64,000 nt of DNA from Winogradskyella endarachnes (GTDB lineage Bacteria > Bacteroidota > Bacteroidia > Flavobacteriales > Flavobacteriaceae), in NCBI RefSeq assembly GCF_009741275.1, contig NZ_WOWS01000001.1, positions 991,796 to 1,055,795 of the forward strand. Direction: 5' to 3'. Positions within the stretch are counted from its first letter, which is position 1; each line of letters starts with the position of its first letter. The translations under genes were made by a program, and so were the position numbers. Below are positions 28,831 through 37,774 of the stretch, in pieces. The notes beneath the pieces are model-generated. The model was given only the letters and a program-made list of their open reading frames with translations, was not told the origin of the DNA and ran no database searches.

Positions 28831-28864
28831 AAAAGCCCAAACAGAAGTTCTGTTTGGGCTTTTT
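28831..28864 (-). terminator. Intrinsic terminator after fabH
   Basis: A stem of more than 11 bp (28831-28845 with 28849-28863), tight loop, A-run on the left, so it acts as a terminator on the minus strand for fabH. The ~130 bases between this and 28696 hold no gene. Confidence 0.85.
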
Positions 28865-28888
28865 GTTGTTTAATTATATCTAATTTTA

Positions 28889-29899
28889 CTACCACTTCAT
28901 AATAACACTTCCCCAAGTAAACCCACTACCAAAAGCAGCTAGTACAACAGTATCGCCTTCTTTTATTTTACCCTCTTCCCAAGCTTCGGTTAACGCAATT
29001 GGAATTGATGCTGCTGTAGTATTACCGTATTTTTGTATGTTATTAAATACCTGGTCATTGCCAAGCTTAAATTTCTTCTGTATAAATTGAGCAATACGCA
29101 AATTGGCCTGATGCGGAATTAGCATATCAATATCATCAACTTTTAATTGGTTTTTAATTAAACCTTCCATAATAACTTCACTAAAACGAACTACAGCATT
29201 TTTAAATACAAATTGTCCATTCATGTGAGGAAAATAACTTTCATCTTTTGAGTCATTATCTGCTAAAATATCAGTTACCCAACGTTTTCCCATGCCTGGT
29301 GCAACTAAAACCAACTCTTCTGCATGTTCGCCTTGCGAGTGCAAATGTGTAGATAAAACACCTTTAGTAGTATCTTCTTCTCTGGTTAAAACGGCAGCTC
29401 CTGCACCATCTCCAAAAATTACAGAAACACCACGTCCTCTAGTTGTTTTATCCAATCCGTGAGAGTGTAATTCACTACCAATTACAAGAATATTCTTATA
29501 CATGCCTGTTTTTATAAAATTGTCTGCCACAGACATGGCATATACAAAACCAGAACATTGATTACGTACATCTAATGCACCAACTGTTTTAATATCTAAA
29601 GCATGCTGAACCTGTACTCCTGGACCAGGAAAATACATATCTGGACTCAATGTTGCAAACACTATAAAATCAATATCATCTTTATCTAAACCAGAACGTT
29701 CAATGGCAATTTTTGCTGCCTTTACACCCATGGTTGCCGTTGTATCTCCATCACCTTTTACAGCCCAACGACGTTCTTTAATTCCGGTACGTTCTTGTAT
29801 CCACGCATCATTTGTGTCCATTATTTTAGACAAATCGTCATTAGTTACAACATTATCAGGAACATACTTTCCTAAGCCAATTATTTTTGAATTATACAT
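28889..29899 (-). CDS. fabH: 3-oxoacyl-ACP synthase III (KAS III)
   Basis: 336 residues, standard length. Cys-His-Asn triad: C115 (RNQCSGF), H263 (IPHQANLR), N293 (YGNTTAAS). It condenses acetyl-CoA or a branched acyl-CoA primer with malonyl-ACP to start fatty-acid synthesis; Flavobacteria usually use iso and anteiso primers. The gene is alone, facing htpG, with 200 bases between the starts. Confidence 0.9.
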   Translation of the reverse strand: MYNSKIIGLGKYVPDNVVTNDDLSKIMDTNDAWIQERTGIKERRWAVKGDGDTTATMGVKAAKIAIERSGLDKDDIDFIVFATLSPDMYFPGPGVQVQHALDIKTVGALDVRNQCSGFVYAMSVADNFIKTGMYKNILVIGSELHSHGLDKTTRGRGVSVIFGDGAGAAVLTREEDTTKGVLSTHLHSQGEHAEELVLVAPGMGKRWVTDILADNDSKDESYFPHMNGQFVFKNAVVRFSEVIMEGLIKNQLKVDDIDMLIPHQANLRIAQFIQKKFKLGNDQVFNNIQKYGNTTAASIPIALTEAWEEGKIKEGDTVVLAAFGSGFTWGSVIMKW

Positions 29900-30060
29900 A
29901 GTTATTATTTAGTTCTGCAATTTAATATTTAAGAGACGATTTATTTTTATTAGATTTTATATTCGTTATGCACGCATAGTACTTGTGTCAGTTTGTCACC
30001 TTTTATGTCTTGGTATTTTATTTGACAAGTAGTAAAACGTAATTAAAACAATTATTAATT

Positions 30061-30090
30061 AGATTTCTGCCCGCGCAGGAATGACAAAAA
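30061..30090. repeat. REP-like palindrome arm in the htpG leader
   Basis: ttctgcccgcgcaggaatgac matches the right arm at 37732-37757. It ends 10 bases before the htpG start, within the 5' untranslated region. Confidence 0.6.
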
Positions 30091-30100
30091 CTACATAAAA

Positions 30101-32011
30101 ATGACAAAAGGAAGTATTAATGTATCGGTAGAGAATATCTTTCCGCTTATTAAAAAATTCTTATACAGCGATCACGAAATATTTTTACGTGAGCTAATTA
30201 GTAATGGTACAGATGCCACCTTAAAATTAAAACACCTTACAGGTATTGGTGAATCTAAATCTGAATACGGAAATCCACAGATTGAAATAAAAATTGACAA
30301 AGAAGGAAAAAAACTTCACGTTATTGACCAAGGATTAGGGATGTCTGCAGAAGAAGTAGAAAAATACATAAACCAAGTTGCCTTTTCTGGTGCTGAAGAA
30401 TTTTTAGATAAGTATAAAGATTCTGCACAAGACTCTGGTATCATTGGTCACTTTGGTTTAGGGTTTTACTCTGCCTTTATGGTTGCAGAAAAAGTAGAAA
30501 TAATTACAAAATCTCATACTGGTGCTCCTGCAGCACATTGGACGTGTGATGGTTCTCCAGAATTTACATTAGAAGAAGCAGACAAAGAAAGTAGAGGTAC
30601 AGAAATTATTCTTCATATAGCTGATGACTCAACAGAATTCTTAGAGGAATCTAGAATACGAGAATTATTAAATAAGTATAATAAGTTTATGCCTATTCCT
30701 ATTAAATTTGGAACTAAGGAAATAAACGACCCAGACTTTACTCCAAAAACAACTAAAGACAAAGATGGTAAAGAAACTACGGAACCGCATAAAAAAATTA
30801 CCGTAGACGATATTATTAATAACCCAAATCCTGCTTGGACAAAACAACCTTCAGAATTAAAAGATGAAGATTACAGTAGCTTTTACAGAGAGTTATACCC
30901 AATGCAATTTGAAGAACCTCTTTTCAATATTCATTTAAATGTAGATTATCCTTTTAATCTTACCGGAATACTATATTTCCCTAAGATGACAAACGATATG
31001 AATATTCAAAAAGATAAAATTCAACTCTACCAAAACCAAGTATATGTAACAGATAACGTAGAAGGTATTGTACCAGAATTCTTAACCATGTTAAGAGGTG
31101 TAATTGATTCTCCAGATATTCCATTAAACGTATCGCGTTCTTACTTACAAGCTGATGGTGCTGTAAAGAAAATATCATCTTATATTACACGTAAGGTTGC
31201 TGATAAATTAAAATCTTTATTTAACGCTAATCGCGAAGATTTTGAAGCAAAATGGGACGACATTAAAATTGTAATTGAATACGGAATGCTTTCTGAAGAA
31301 AAATTCTTTGAAAAAGCTGATGCCTTTGCATTGTACCCAACAGTAGATGGTAAGTATTATACTTACGATGAGCTTTACAATAAAATTAAAGCAAACCAAA
31401 CAGATAAAGACGACAAATTAGTAATTCTTTATGCATCTAATAAAGACCAACAACACTCATACATTGAGGCTGCCAAAGCTAAAGGCTATGAAGTGTTGTT
31501 ATTAGATTCTCCTATTGTATCGCATTTAATACAAAAATTAGAAACTACTAAAGAAAATGTTTCTTTTGCAAGAGTAGATGGTGACCATATTGACAATTTA
31601 ATTAAAAAAGAAGATACTACTATTTCTAAATTAACAGAAGAGCAAAAAACACAATTAGATACGCTTTTAAAAGAAGTGATTCCTTCTGAAAAATTCTCTA
31701 TACAATTAGAAGCTATGGATAGCGATGCTTCTCCTTTTATTATTACGCAACCAGAGTTTATGCGTAGAATGAAAGAAATGCAAGCAACAGGTGGTGGCGG
31801 AATGAACATGTTTGGTAGCATGCCAGAAATCCATAACTTAATTGTAAATACAAACTCTGAATTAGTTGGTGAAATTTTAAGTACTAAAACTAAAAAGAAA
31901 CAAGAACGACTAATTAATCAGAGCTTAGATTTAGCACGTTTATCTCAAGGCCTATTAAAAGGTGAAGAGCTAACTAACTTTATTAAGCGTAGCTACGATA
32001 TGATTAAATAA
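30101..32011 (+). CDS. htpG: Molecular chaperone HtpG (Hsp90)
   Basis: 636 residues, normal size. The N-terminal GHKL ATPase domain carries SNGTDATLKLKHL, DQGLGM and GHFGLGFYSAFMV. The middle domain carries FPKMTNDM and NVSRSYLQAD. The C-terminal dimerisation domain follows. It folds and stabilises client proteins under stress. A terminator hairpin (32054-32088) follows, separating it from the serine hydrolase at 32124. Confidence 0.95.
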   Translation: MTKGSINVSVENIFPLIKKFLYSDHEIFLRELISNGTDATLKLKHLTGIGESKSEYGNPQIEIKIDKEGKKLHVIDQGLGMSAEEVEKYINQVAFSGAEEFLDKYKDSAQDSGIIGHFGLGFYSAFMVAEKVEIITKSHTGAPAAHWTCDGSPEFTLEEADKESRGTEIILHIADDSTEFLEESRIRELLNKYNKFMPIPIKFGTKEINDPDFTPKTTKDKDGKETTEPHKKITVDDIINNPNPAWTKQPSELKDEDYSSFYRELYPMQFEEPLFNIHLNVDYPFNLTGILYFPKMTNDMNIQKDKIQLYQNQVYVTDNVEGIVPEFLTMLRGVIDSPDIPLNVSRSYLQADGAVKKISSYITRKVADKLKSLFNANREDFEAKWDDIKIVIEYGMLSEEKFFEKADAFALYPTVDGKYYTYDELYNKIKANQTDKDDKLVILYASNKDQQHSYIEAAKAKGYEVLLLDSPIVSHLIQKLETTKENVSFARVDGDHIDNLIKKEDTTISKLTEEQKTQLDTLLKEVIPSEKFSIQLEAMDSDASPFIITQPEFMRRMKEMQATGGGGMNMFGSMPEIHNLIVNTNSELVGEILSTKTKKKQERLINQSLDLARLSQGLLKGEELTNFIKRSYDMIK

Positions 32012-32053
32012 ATTACAGATGACTTAGCTGTAAAAAGCCAAGCGTCTCAACTT

Positions 32054-32090
32054 AAAAAGCCACTTTGTTAGTTCAAAGCGGCTTTTTTTT
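32054..32090 (+). terminator. Intrinsic terminator after htpG
   Basis: aaaaagccactttg pairs with caaagcggcttttt (one mismatch), 6-base loop, long T-run. Confidence 0.88.
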
Positions 32091-32115
32091 GTAACGTATT
32101 GGTTTTAAAGTCGTC
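32091..32115 (+). promoter_or_regulatory. Putative ECF promoter (GTAAC-N16-CGTC)
   Basis: GTAAC at 32091-32095, 16-base spacer, CGTCTTAA from 32112. Same layout as at 26083. It begins at the end of the htpG terminator's T-run and is 8 bases before the ATG at 32124 (29 before the alternative ATG at 32145). Confidence 0.5.
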
Positions 32116-32123
32116 TTAATAAT

Positions 32124-33800
32124 ATGAATCAATCTTCAAGCAAAATGAAAACCAATCACACCTTATTGTTCATCTTATTAAGTGGCTTATTTATTTCAAC
32201 CTTAAAAGCACAAGATCTAAAACCACAATTTGATGATATTGTAGCGCAATTCTACAATGATGCTAATGCTCCAGGTGCTACCATTTTAGTAGCCAAGGAT
32301 GGCAAACCAATTTATAGAAAAGCCGTAGGAAAATCTAGTTTAGAACTTAACGTAGATATGCAACCAGAAAATGTATTTATGCTCGCATCTATATCTAAAC
32401 AATTTACAGCAGTCGCTATTTTAATGCTTCAAGAACAAGGAAAATTAAATTTAGACGATCCTATAACAAAGTTTCTTCCAGATTATCCTACTCAGGGTAA
32501 AACCATAACCGTACATCATTTACTCAATCATACCTCTGGCATAAAAAGTTATACAAGTATTGGCAACCTTTACGAAGTAGCAAGAAAAGACTTTACTCTA
32601 GACCAACTTATAGATTATTTTAAAAATGAACCAATGGATTTTAATCCTGGTGAAGACTATAAATACAATAACTCTGGCTACGTTTTACTTGGTAAAATAA
32701 TAGAAGTTATCAGTAAAGACACTTATGAGAATTTCATTGAAAACGAAATTTTTAAACCATTAAACATGTTAGCCTCTCGCTACGGAAATAACAGAGAACT
32801 TGTAAAAAACAGAGTAGAAGCTTATGAACAAGACGAGAGTGGTTTTGTAAACGCTAGCTATCTTAGCATGACTGTACCACATGCTGCTGGTGCACTTATA
32901 TCTACAGTAGACGATATGCTAAAATGGCAAAATGCTCTAACCAATAATACTCTTATTAAAGCGTCTACTTTACAAAAAGCTATTAACGGGTCTCAACTAA
33001 ATAATGGCGAACACATTTTCTATGGCTACGGTCTGGGAGAAACAACCCTAAAAGGCTCTAAAGGTTATGCCCACAGTGGCGGCATTTTTGGCACCTCAAC
33101 TAACGGAATTTACCTTATTGAAGAAGACGTCTACGTAATTGGCCTTAGCAACTGTAGTTGTAACGATATTGGTGCTGTTACAGAAAAATTAGCTGCAATT
33201 GCCATAGGAAAACCATTTCCTACAATGAAAGATGTTATAGAATTACCTGAAGCTAAAATGGCACAATGGGTTGGTGCTTATGAGTTTGAAGATGGTGCTA
33301 TTAGACATATCTTTTTAAAAGATGGCAAATTAAATAGCATGAAAGAATCTGAAACTAATACACCTTTTGAGATATATCCATTATCTGAAAATCGTTTTAT
33401 GTTTGAAGACAGTGGCATTGAATACAAATTTTCTAAAACCGATGATGGAAAGCGTCAGGCTATTTTTATAGCTAGTACTGAAAATATCGGGAAAGCGATA
33501 GATAAATCAATGCCACTACCTAGAAAAGAAATTACGTTGCCTCATAATACTTTAAAAGACTATATAGGTGTTTATGAACTTGCTCCTAATTTCAACGTTA
33601 CTATAACTGTAAATAAGAATCAAATTTTTGCTCAAGCCACTGGCCAAGGTCAATTTGAAATCTATGCAGAAAACAACACTGACTTTTTTGCTAAAGTTGC
33701 TGCCATAAAAATGACTTTTAATAAAGACGCCCTCGGCAATGTAGATAGTTTTACAATTTACCAAGGCGGTGAAGAAAATATTGCAAAAAAAATTGAATAA
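32124..33800 (+). CDS. Secreted serine hydrolase with C-terminal extension
   Basis: 558 residues from 32124; the ATG at 32145 (MKTNHTLLFILLSGLFISTLKAQ) is also credible and gives a cleaner signal peptide. Active-site motifs of the PF00144 family: S89-I-S-K92, Y-N-N in DYKYNNSGY and HSG in YAHSGGIFG. The last ~190 residues are an added beta-rich region (DUF3471-like, two copies) after the hydrolase domain. The ECF-like promoter just upstream favours 32145 as the start, because it leaves room for a leader. Confidence 0.83.
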   Translation: MNQSSSKMKTNHTLLFILLSGLFISTLKAQDLKPQFDDIVAQFYNDANAPGATILVAKDGKPIYRKAVGKSSLELNVDMQPENVFMLASISKQFTAVAILMLQEQGKLNLDDPITKFLPDYPTQGKTITVHHLLNHTSGIKSYTSIGNLYEVARKDFTLDQLIDYFKNEPMDFNPGEDYKYNNSGYVLLGKIIEVISKDTYENFIENEIFKPLNMLASRYGNNRELVKNRVEAYEQDESGFVNASYLSMTVPHAAGALISTVDDMLKWQNALTNNTLIKASTLQKAINGSQLNNGEHIFYGYGLGETTLKGSKGYAHSGGIFGTSTNGIYLIEEDVYVIGLSNCSCNDIGAVTEKLAAIAIGKPFPTMKDVIELPEAKMAQWVGAYEFEDGAIRHIFLKDGKLNSMKESETNTPFEIYPLSENRFMFEDSGIEYKFSKTDDGKRQAIFIASTENIGKAIDKSMPLPRKEITLPHNTLKDYIGVYELAPNFNVTITVNKNQIFAQATGQGQFEIYAENNTDFFAKVAAIKMTFNKDALGNVDSFTIYQGGEENIAKKIE

Positions 33801-33919
33801 TATTATGTTCTATCACAATTATAGAATTAGCGGTTTAACCGTTTAATACTATAATCTGTCGATTATAATACACTCATTGCAAATGTTTTATATAACTTAA
33901 CAGAAAGTTATATTTATAC

Positions 33920-34501
33920 GTGAGCTCCGATAGTTCTATAATAAAAGAAATTTTTAAAGGTATTGATTTCAGTCCTAGTGAAATTGAGCTCATCAACTCT
34001 GTGTTTCATAAAAAAGACGTAGAGAAAGGGACCATCCTCATTAATTACGGAGAAATTGTCAACCATCAATATTTTATATCTAATGGCTGCTTACGATCTT
34101 ATTACATAGATAGATTAGGTAAAGAACATACCATTCAATTTGGTATAAAAGATTGGTGGATTAGTGATTTTACATCATTCTTCTCTAACGAAAAGGCCAT
34201 TTTAACTATTGAAGCAATACAGAACTCTACCGTTTATGTTATTTCTAAAGCAGACAAAGAAAAACTATATAACAGCATCCCTAAAATTGATAAATTTTTC
34301 AGAATAAAATTAGAAAAATCATTCGCTGCATTTCAAAAACGAATTCTGGCCAATTTAGCATTACCTGCCAAAGAGCGTTATTTGTATTTTATAGAATCTT
34401 ACCCTTCTATTGAAAAAAATATTAAAAATTACCATATCGCTTCCTATTTAGGTATTACCACAGAAAGTTTAAGTAGAATAAGAAAAGAATTATCTAATTA
34501 A
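33920..34501 (+). CDS. Crp/Fnr-family transcriptional regulator
   Basis: 193 residues from a GTG at 33920. The N-terminal cyclic-nucleotide-binding fold (GTILINYGEIVNHQYFISNGCLRSYYI) is followed by the helix bundle and a short helix-turn-helix (YHIASYLGITTESLSRIRKEL). It resembles the many Flavobacterial Crp-like regulators that lack the cAMP ligand residues, so the ligand is unknown. The nearest partner is unclear; a terminator follows at 34599. Confidence 0.82.
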   Translation: MSSDSSIIKEIFKGIDFSPSEIELINSVFHKKDVEKGTILINYGEIVNHQYFISNGCLRSYYIDRLGKEHTIQFGIKDWWISDFTSFFSNEKAILTIEAIQNSTVYVISKADKEKLYNSIPKIDKFFRIKLEKSFAAFQKRILANLALPAKERYLYFIESYPSIEKNIKNYHIASYLGITTESLSRIRKELSN

Positions 34502-34598
34502 TTTCTTAACATACATCAATTTTATAACTAGTTAATAGTTATAGATTTGTAGTCCTAACTAATAAATATCCATTTATTTTCCCCTAGGATTAATAGCT

Positions 34599-34630
34599 AA
34601 AAAGCGCAAGTTCTATAACTTGCGCTTTTT
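34599..34630 (+). terminator. Intrinsic terminator after the Crp-like gene
   Basis: Perfect 14-bp stem (34599-34612 with 34617-34630), 4-base loop, followed by T-residues. Confidence 0.9.
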
Positions 34631-34645
34631 TATTTAAATTAGCCT

Positions 34646-35197
34646 ATGCAAGAAATTAAAATACTACTATTTATTGTTGGTTCCTTTTTTGGTTTTAACC
34701 AAGGCCAAATAATTTCAGAAAAAACAACTGTAACCATAAATCCTTCAGAAAAAAACATTTTTATACTACAAGAAAATTTGGTTTCTATCATTCAGCAAGA
34801 AAGTGATAGTCTCAGTGTAACTTCAGAATTACTAGAAATAAGTAAGACAGACGCAAAATGGGAATCAGAATTTAATGAGTATTCTAAAAAAAGTATAGAA
34901 TTCTATACTTCAGAAGACACTAAAACCCTTAATGCAAAATTAGCACTCACCTACGCAACCATTGAAGATTTAGTTGCTTTTGGTATTAACGTTAATGCGG
35001 AAGGAGAATTCTCAATGACCAATTTTCCAAAATTTCAAATAGAAACCACTGATGGAATTTTAAATGATCGCTATTGGAATTTTAAAACAGATCAACCATT
35101 TACCTTTACTTTAGAACCCCTTACAAGTTTACCAGAAAAATATAAGACCTCAGTAAAAAGTTTATATCCTGTTTGGAAAACTATTAATCAACAATAA
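34646..35197 (+). CDS. Secreted protein, unknown
   Basis: 183 residues with a hydrophobic N-terminus (residues 4-20, a signal peptide or anchor). The rest is mixed alpha/beta with no recognised domain. The TAA stop overlaps the ATG of the MOSC gene (TAATG), so the two are translationally coupled. It leads an operon with MOSC and methyltransferase genes, but its job is not clear from this. Confidence 0.6.
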   Translation: MQEIKILLFIVGSFFGFNQGQIISEKTTVTINPSEKNIFILQENLVSIIQQESDSLSVTSELLEISKTDAKWESEFNEYSKKSIEFYTSEDTKTLNAKLALTYATIEDLVAFGINVNAEGEFSMTNFPKFQIETTDGILNDRYWNFKTDQPFTFTLEPLTSLPEKYKTSVKSLYPVWKTINQQ

Positions 35198-35832
35198 TGA
35201 AAGTCATTTCAACCAATATTGCACAACCCACAACTTTTATTTGGAATGATAAAGAAGTAACTACTGGCATTTATAAAAAACCAACTCAAGAGGGAATTTA
35301 CTTAGGCAAGACTGATGTTAAAGGTGATACAGTTTCTGATAGAAAAGTACATGGTGGCGTGTTTAAAGCTTGCTATCTCTTTTCTGCAGACCAATATCCT
35401 TACTGGCAAAACTTGTATCCGCATTTAGATTGGAGTTTTGGCATGCTTGGCGAAAATCTCACGGTTAATGGGTTAGATGAAAAACAACTTACCATTGGAA
35501 GTATTTATAAATTAGGTAATGCTTTAGTCCAAATTACTCAACCTAGAGAACCTTGTTTTAAATTTGCTTATAAGTTTGGTTCTAATGCCGTTTTAAAACA
35601 ATTTGTTGACCATGGTTTTTCTGGTACTTATGTAAAAGTTTTAGAAGAAGGTGAAGTAAAAATTAACGATACATTTCAATTAGTAGAACAGCAACCAAAT
35701 GGTGTTTCTATTTTTCAGTTATTTAAATTATTATATGCAGAGAATAAGAATCGAGACCATATTAGTTTATTACTAAATAATGATGCTTTACCTGAAAATC
35801 TTAAAAAGCGTTTAAAGTTTTTTTTGAAATAA
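35197..35832 (+). CDS. MOSC-domain protein (YiiM-like)
   Basis: 211 residues. The MOSC fold is shown by DRKVHGG, the cysteine loop ITQPREPCFKFAYKFG and a C-terminal tail. MOSC domains bind molybdenum cofactor or sulfur, and YiiM-type members help reduce N-hydroxylated compounds. No moco-using partner lies next to it. Ten bases separate it from the methyltransferase. Confidence 0.85.
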   Translation: MKVISTNIAQPTTFIWNDKEVTTGIYKKPTQEGIYLGKTDVKGDTVSDRKVHGGVFKACYLFSADQYPYWQNLYPHLDWSFGMLGENLTVNGLDEKQLTIGSIYKLGNALVQITQPREPCFKFAYKFGSNAVLKQFVDHGFSGTYVKVLEEGEVKINDTFQLVEQQPNGVSIFQLFKLLYAENKNRDHISLLLNNDALPENLKKRLKFFLK

Positions 35833-35842
35833 TAAGAAAATT

Positions 35843-36637
35843 ATGAATTCTAGCATATACAACAAAATAGGAATCAATTACAACCAAACACGTAAAGCGG
35901 ATCCTTATTTAACCGAACAATTTCTTAAACACCTCAACCCTAAAAAAGACAGTTTGTATTTAGATGTAGGGTGCGGAACAGGTAATTACACCGATGCGTT
36001 GCAACAAAAAGGATTTCAATTTATGGGTATCGATCCATCTATAGAAATGCTAAAACAAGCACACGCTACTAACCGAAATATAGAATGGAATTTTGCTGCT
36101 GCCGAAAAAACAAACTTAGATTATCAAAGCATCGATGGCATTATAGCAACATTAACCATACATCATTGGCCAAATATTACAAGAGCTTTTTCAGAATTTA
36201 ATTATATTTTAAAACCCAACGGAAAAATTGTAATCTTTACTTCCACGCCTCAGCAGATGAAAGGCTATTGGCTGAATCATTATTTTCCTAAAATGCTACA
36301 AGATTCCATTATACAAATGCCATCGATGGAAGTAATTGAAAATGCTATGCAACTTTCAGGATTAAAAATCTCAAAAACCGAACTCTATAACATAAAACCA
36401 GATTTAAAAGACCAATTTCTATATTGTGGTAAGCATAATCCCGAATTATATTTTGACGCAAGTATTAGAAATGGAATTTCATCTTTTAGTGCATTAGCTA
36501 ACAAAGATGAAGTTAAACTAGGCTTACAAATGTTAAGAAATGATATAGACAACGGAAAAATTAACGATATCATTAAATCTTACGAGAACAACCTCGGTGA
36601 TTACCTCTATATTATTGCCGAGAAAACAAACGTTTAA
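35843..36637 (+). CDS. Class I SAM-dependent methyltransferase
   Basis: 264 residues. SAM-binding motif I LDVGCGTGNYTDAL, the acidic residue GIDPS, and GIIATLTIHHWP (motif post-I/II). It belongs to the Methyltransf_11 type. The substrate is unknown. It follows MOSC closely in the same operon. Confidence 0.83.
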   Translation: MNSSIYNKIGINYNQTRKADPYLTEQFLKHLNPKKDSLYLDVGCGTGNYTDALQQKGFQFMGIDPSIEMLKQAHATNRNIEWNFAAAEKTNLDYQSIDGIIATLTIHHWPNITRAFSEFNYILKPNGKIVIFTSTPQQMKGYWLNHYFPKMLQDSIIQMPSMEVIENAMQLSGLKISKTELYNIKPDLKDQFLYCGKHNPELYFDASIRNGISSFSALANKDEVKLGLQMLRNDIDNGKINDIIKSYENNLGDYLYIIAEKTNV

Positions 36638-36653
36638 CCAAATGCTTTTAGCT

Positions 36654-36661
36654 TACCTTTG
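36654..36661 (+). promoter_or_regulatory. TAnnTTTG -7 element for rlmF
   Basis: TACCTTTG, exact consensus, 21 bases before the rlmF TTG start. It lies inside the gap after the methyltransferase. Confidence 0.6.
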
Positions 36662-36682
36662 CAACTCTAAACAATAGAAACT

Positions 36683-37639
36683 TTGCAAAAAAAGAAACAG
36701 CATCCAAAAGTAAAATCTGAGCTTCATCCTAGAAGTCAACATAGAGAACGCTATAATTTCAAAAAACTCATTAAAAGTTCACCAGAATTAGCGGCGTATG
36801 TTGCACCTAATAAATATGGTGATGAATCTATAGATTTTTTTAATCCTGCAGCTGTAAAAGCCTTGAATAAAGCGTTATTAATTCATCATTACAAATTACA
36901 ATATTGGGATATTCCGCAGCATTATTTGTGTCCTCCAATTCCTGGAAGAGCAGATTACATTCATAATATTGCCGATTTATTAAAAGGCAATACTTCTAAA
37001 ATCCCAACAGGTAACCACATAAAAGGTTTAGATATTGGTGTTGGTGCCAATTGTATTTACCCAATTATTGGTCAGCATGAATATGGTTGGTCTTTTATTG
37101 GCAGTGATACAGACGAGAAAGCTATTACCTCAGCAAAAGAGATTGAGCAACGTAATAAAAACTTAAAATCTAATTTAGAAATTAGACGACAAGAAAAATC
37201 GAATGACTTCTTTTACAATATTTTAAAGCCTGAAGAAAAAGTAGATTTCACCATTTGTAATCCGCCATTCCATGCCTCATTAGACGATGCTCAAAAAGCA
37301 AGTTTAAAAAAATTAAAAAACCTAAAAGGAAAACGACCAAGCAAAGCACTTTTAAATTTTGGAGGTCAACAGAACGAACTTTGGACCAAAGGAGGCGAAG
37401 CACGTTTTGTAAAAGATATGATTTACGAAAGCAAACATTTTGGTAAACAATGCTATTGGTTTACGAGTTTAATTTCTAAAGAAACAACCTTAAAACCCAC
37501 TTATAAAATTTTACAAAAAGTAAATGCAACTGATGTAAAAACCATTGAAATGGGACAAGGCAACAAAATAAGCCGATTTATAGCTTGGACGTTTTTAACA
37601 GAAAAAGAACAAAAGGATTGGGTTGCTGAGCGTTGGTAA
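36683..37639 (+). CDS. rlmF: 23S rRNA (adenine1618-N6)-methyltransferase RlmF
   Basis: 318 residues from a TTG start, the only one near the promoter. The protein carries LHPRSQHRERYNFKKLI at its start, the SAM motif LDIGVGANCIYP and the catalytic NPPF in FTICNPPFHAS, all as expected for RlmF. It methylates A1618 of 23S rRNA. Confidence 0.93.
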   Translation: MQKKKQHPKVKSELHPRSQHRERYNFKKLIKSSPELAAYVAPNKYGDESIDFFNPAAVKALNKALLIHHYKLQYWDIPQHYLCPPIPGRADYIHNIADLLKGNTSKIPTGNHIKGLDIGVGANCIYPIIGQHEYGWSFIGSDTDEKAITSAKEIEQRNKNLKSNLEIRRQEKSNDFFYNILKPEEKVDFTICNPPFHASLDDAQKASLKKLKNLKGKRPSKALLNFGGQQNELWTKGGEARFVKDMIYESKHFGKQCYWFTSLISKETTLKPTYKILQKVNATDVKTIEMGQGNKISRFIAWTFLTEKEQKDWVAERW

Positions 37640-37650
37640 AACATTTCATT

Positions 37651-37658
37651 TACCTTTG
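37651..37658 (+). promoter_or_regulatory. TAnnTTTG -7 element
   Basis: TACCTTTG upstream of the REP-like palindrome and the helicase gene (ATG at 37775). Confidence 0.5.
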
Positions 37659-37678
37659 TGCTATGTTTACCACATCTT

Positions 37679-37757
37679 ATTTGTCATTCCTACGAAATCA
37701 GGAATCTACAAATTTAACCTACAAAGTGGTTTTCTGCCTTCGCAGGAAAGACAAATT
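37679..37757. repeat. REP-like inverted repeat
   Basis: Left arm 37679-37704 and right arm 37732-37757 match at about 21 of 26 positions when one is reverse-complemented, around a 27-base loop. The core gtcattcct ... cagga is shared with 16128-16153 and 30061-30090. It sits between the -7 element and the helicase ATG, so the helicase leader may fold through it. Confidence 0.7.
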
Positions 37758-37774
37758 TAACAAACACAAAACAC

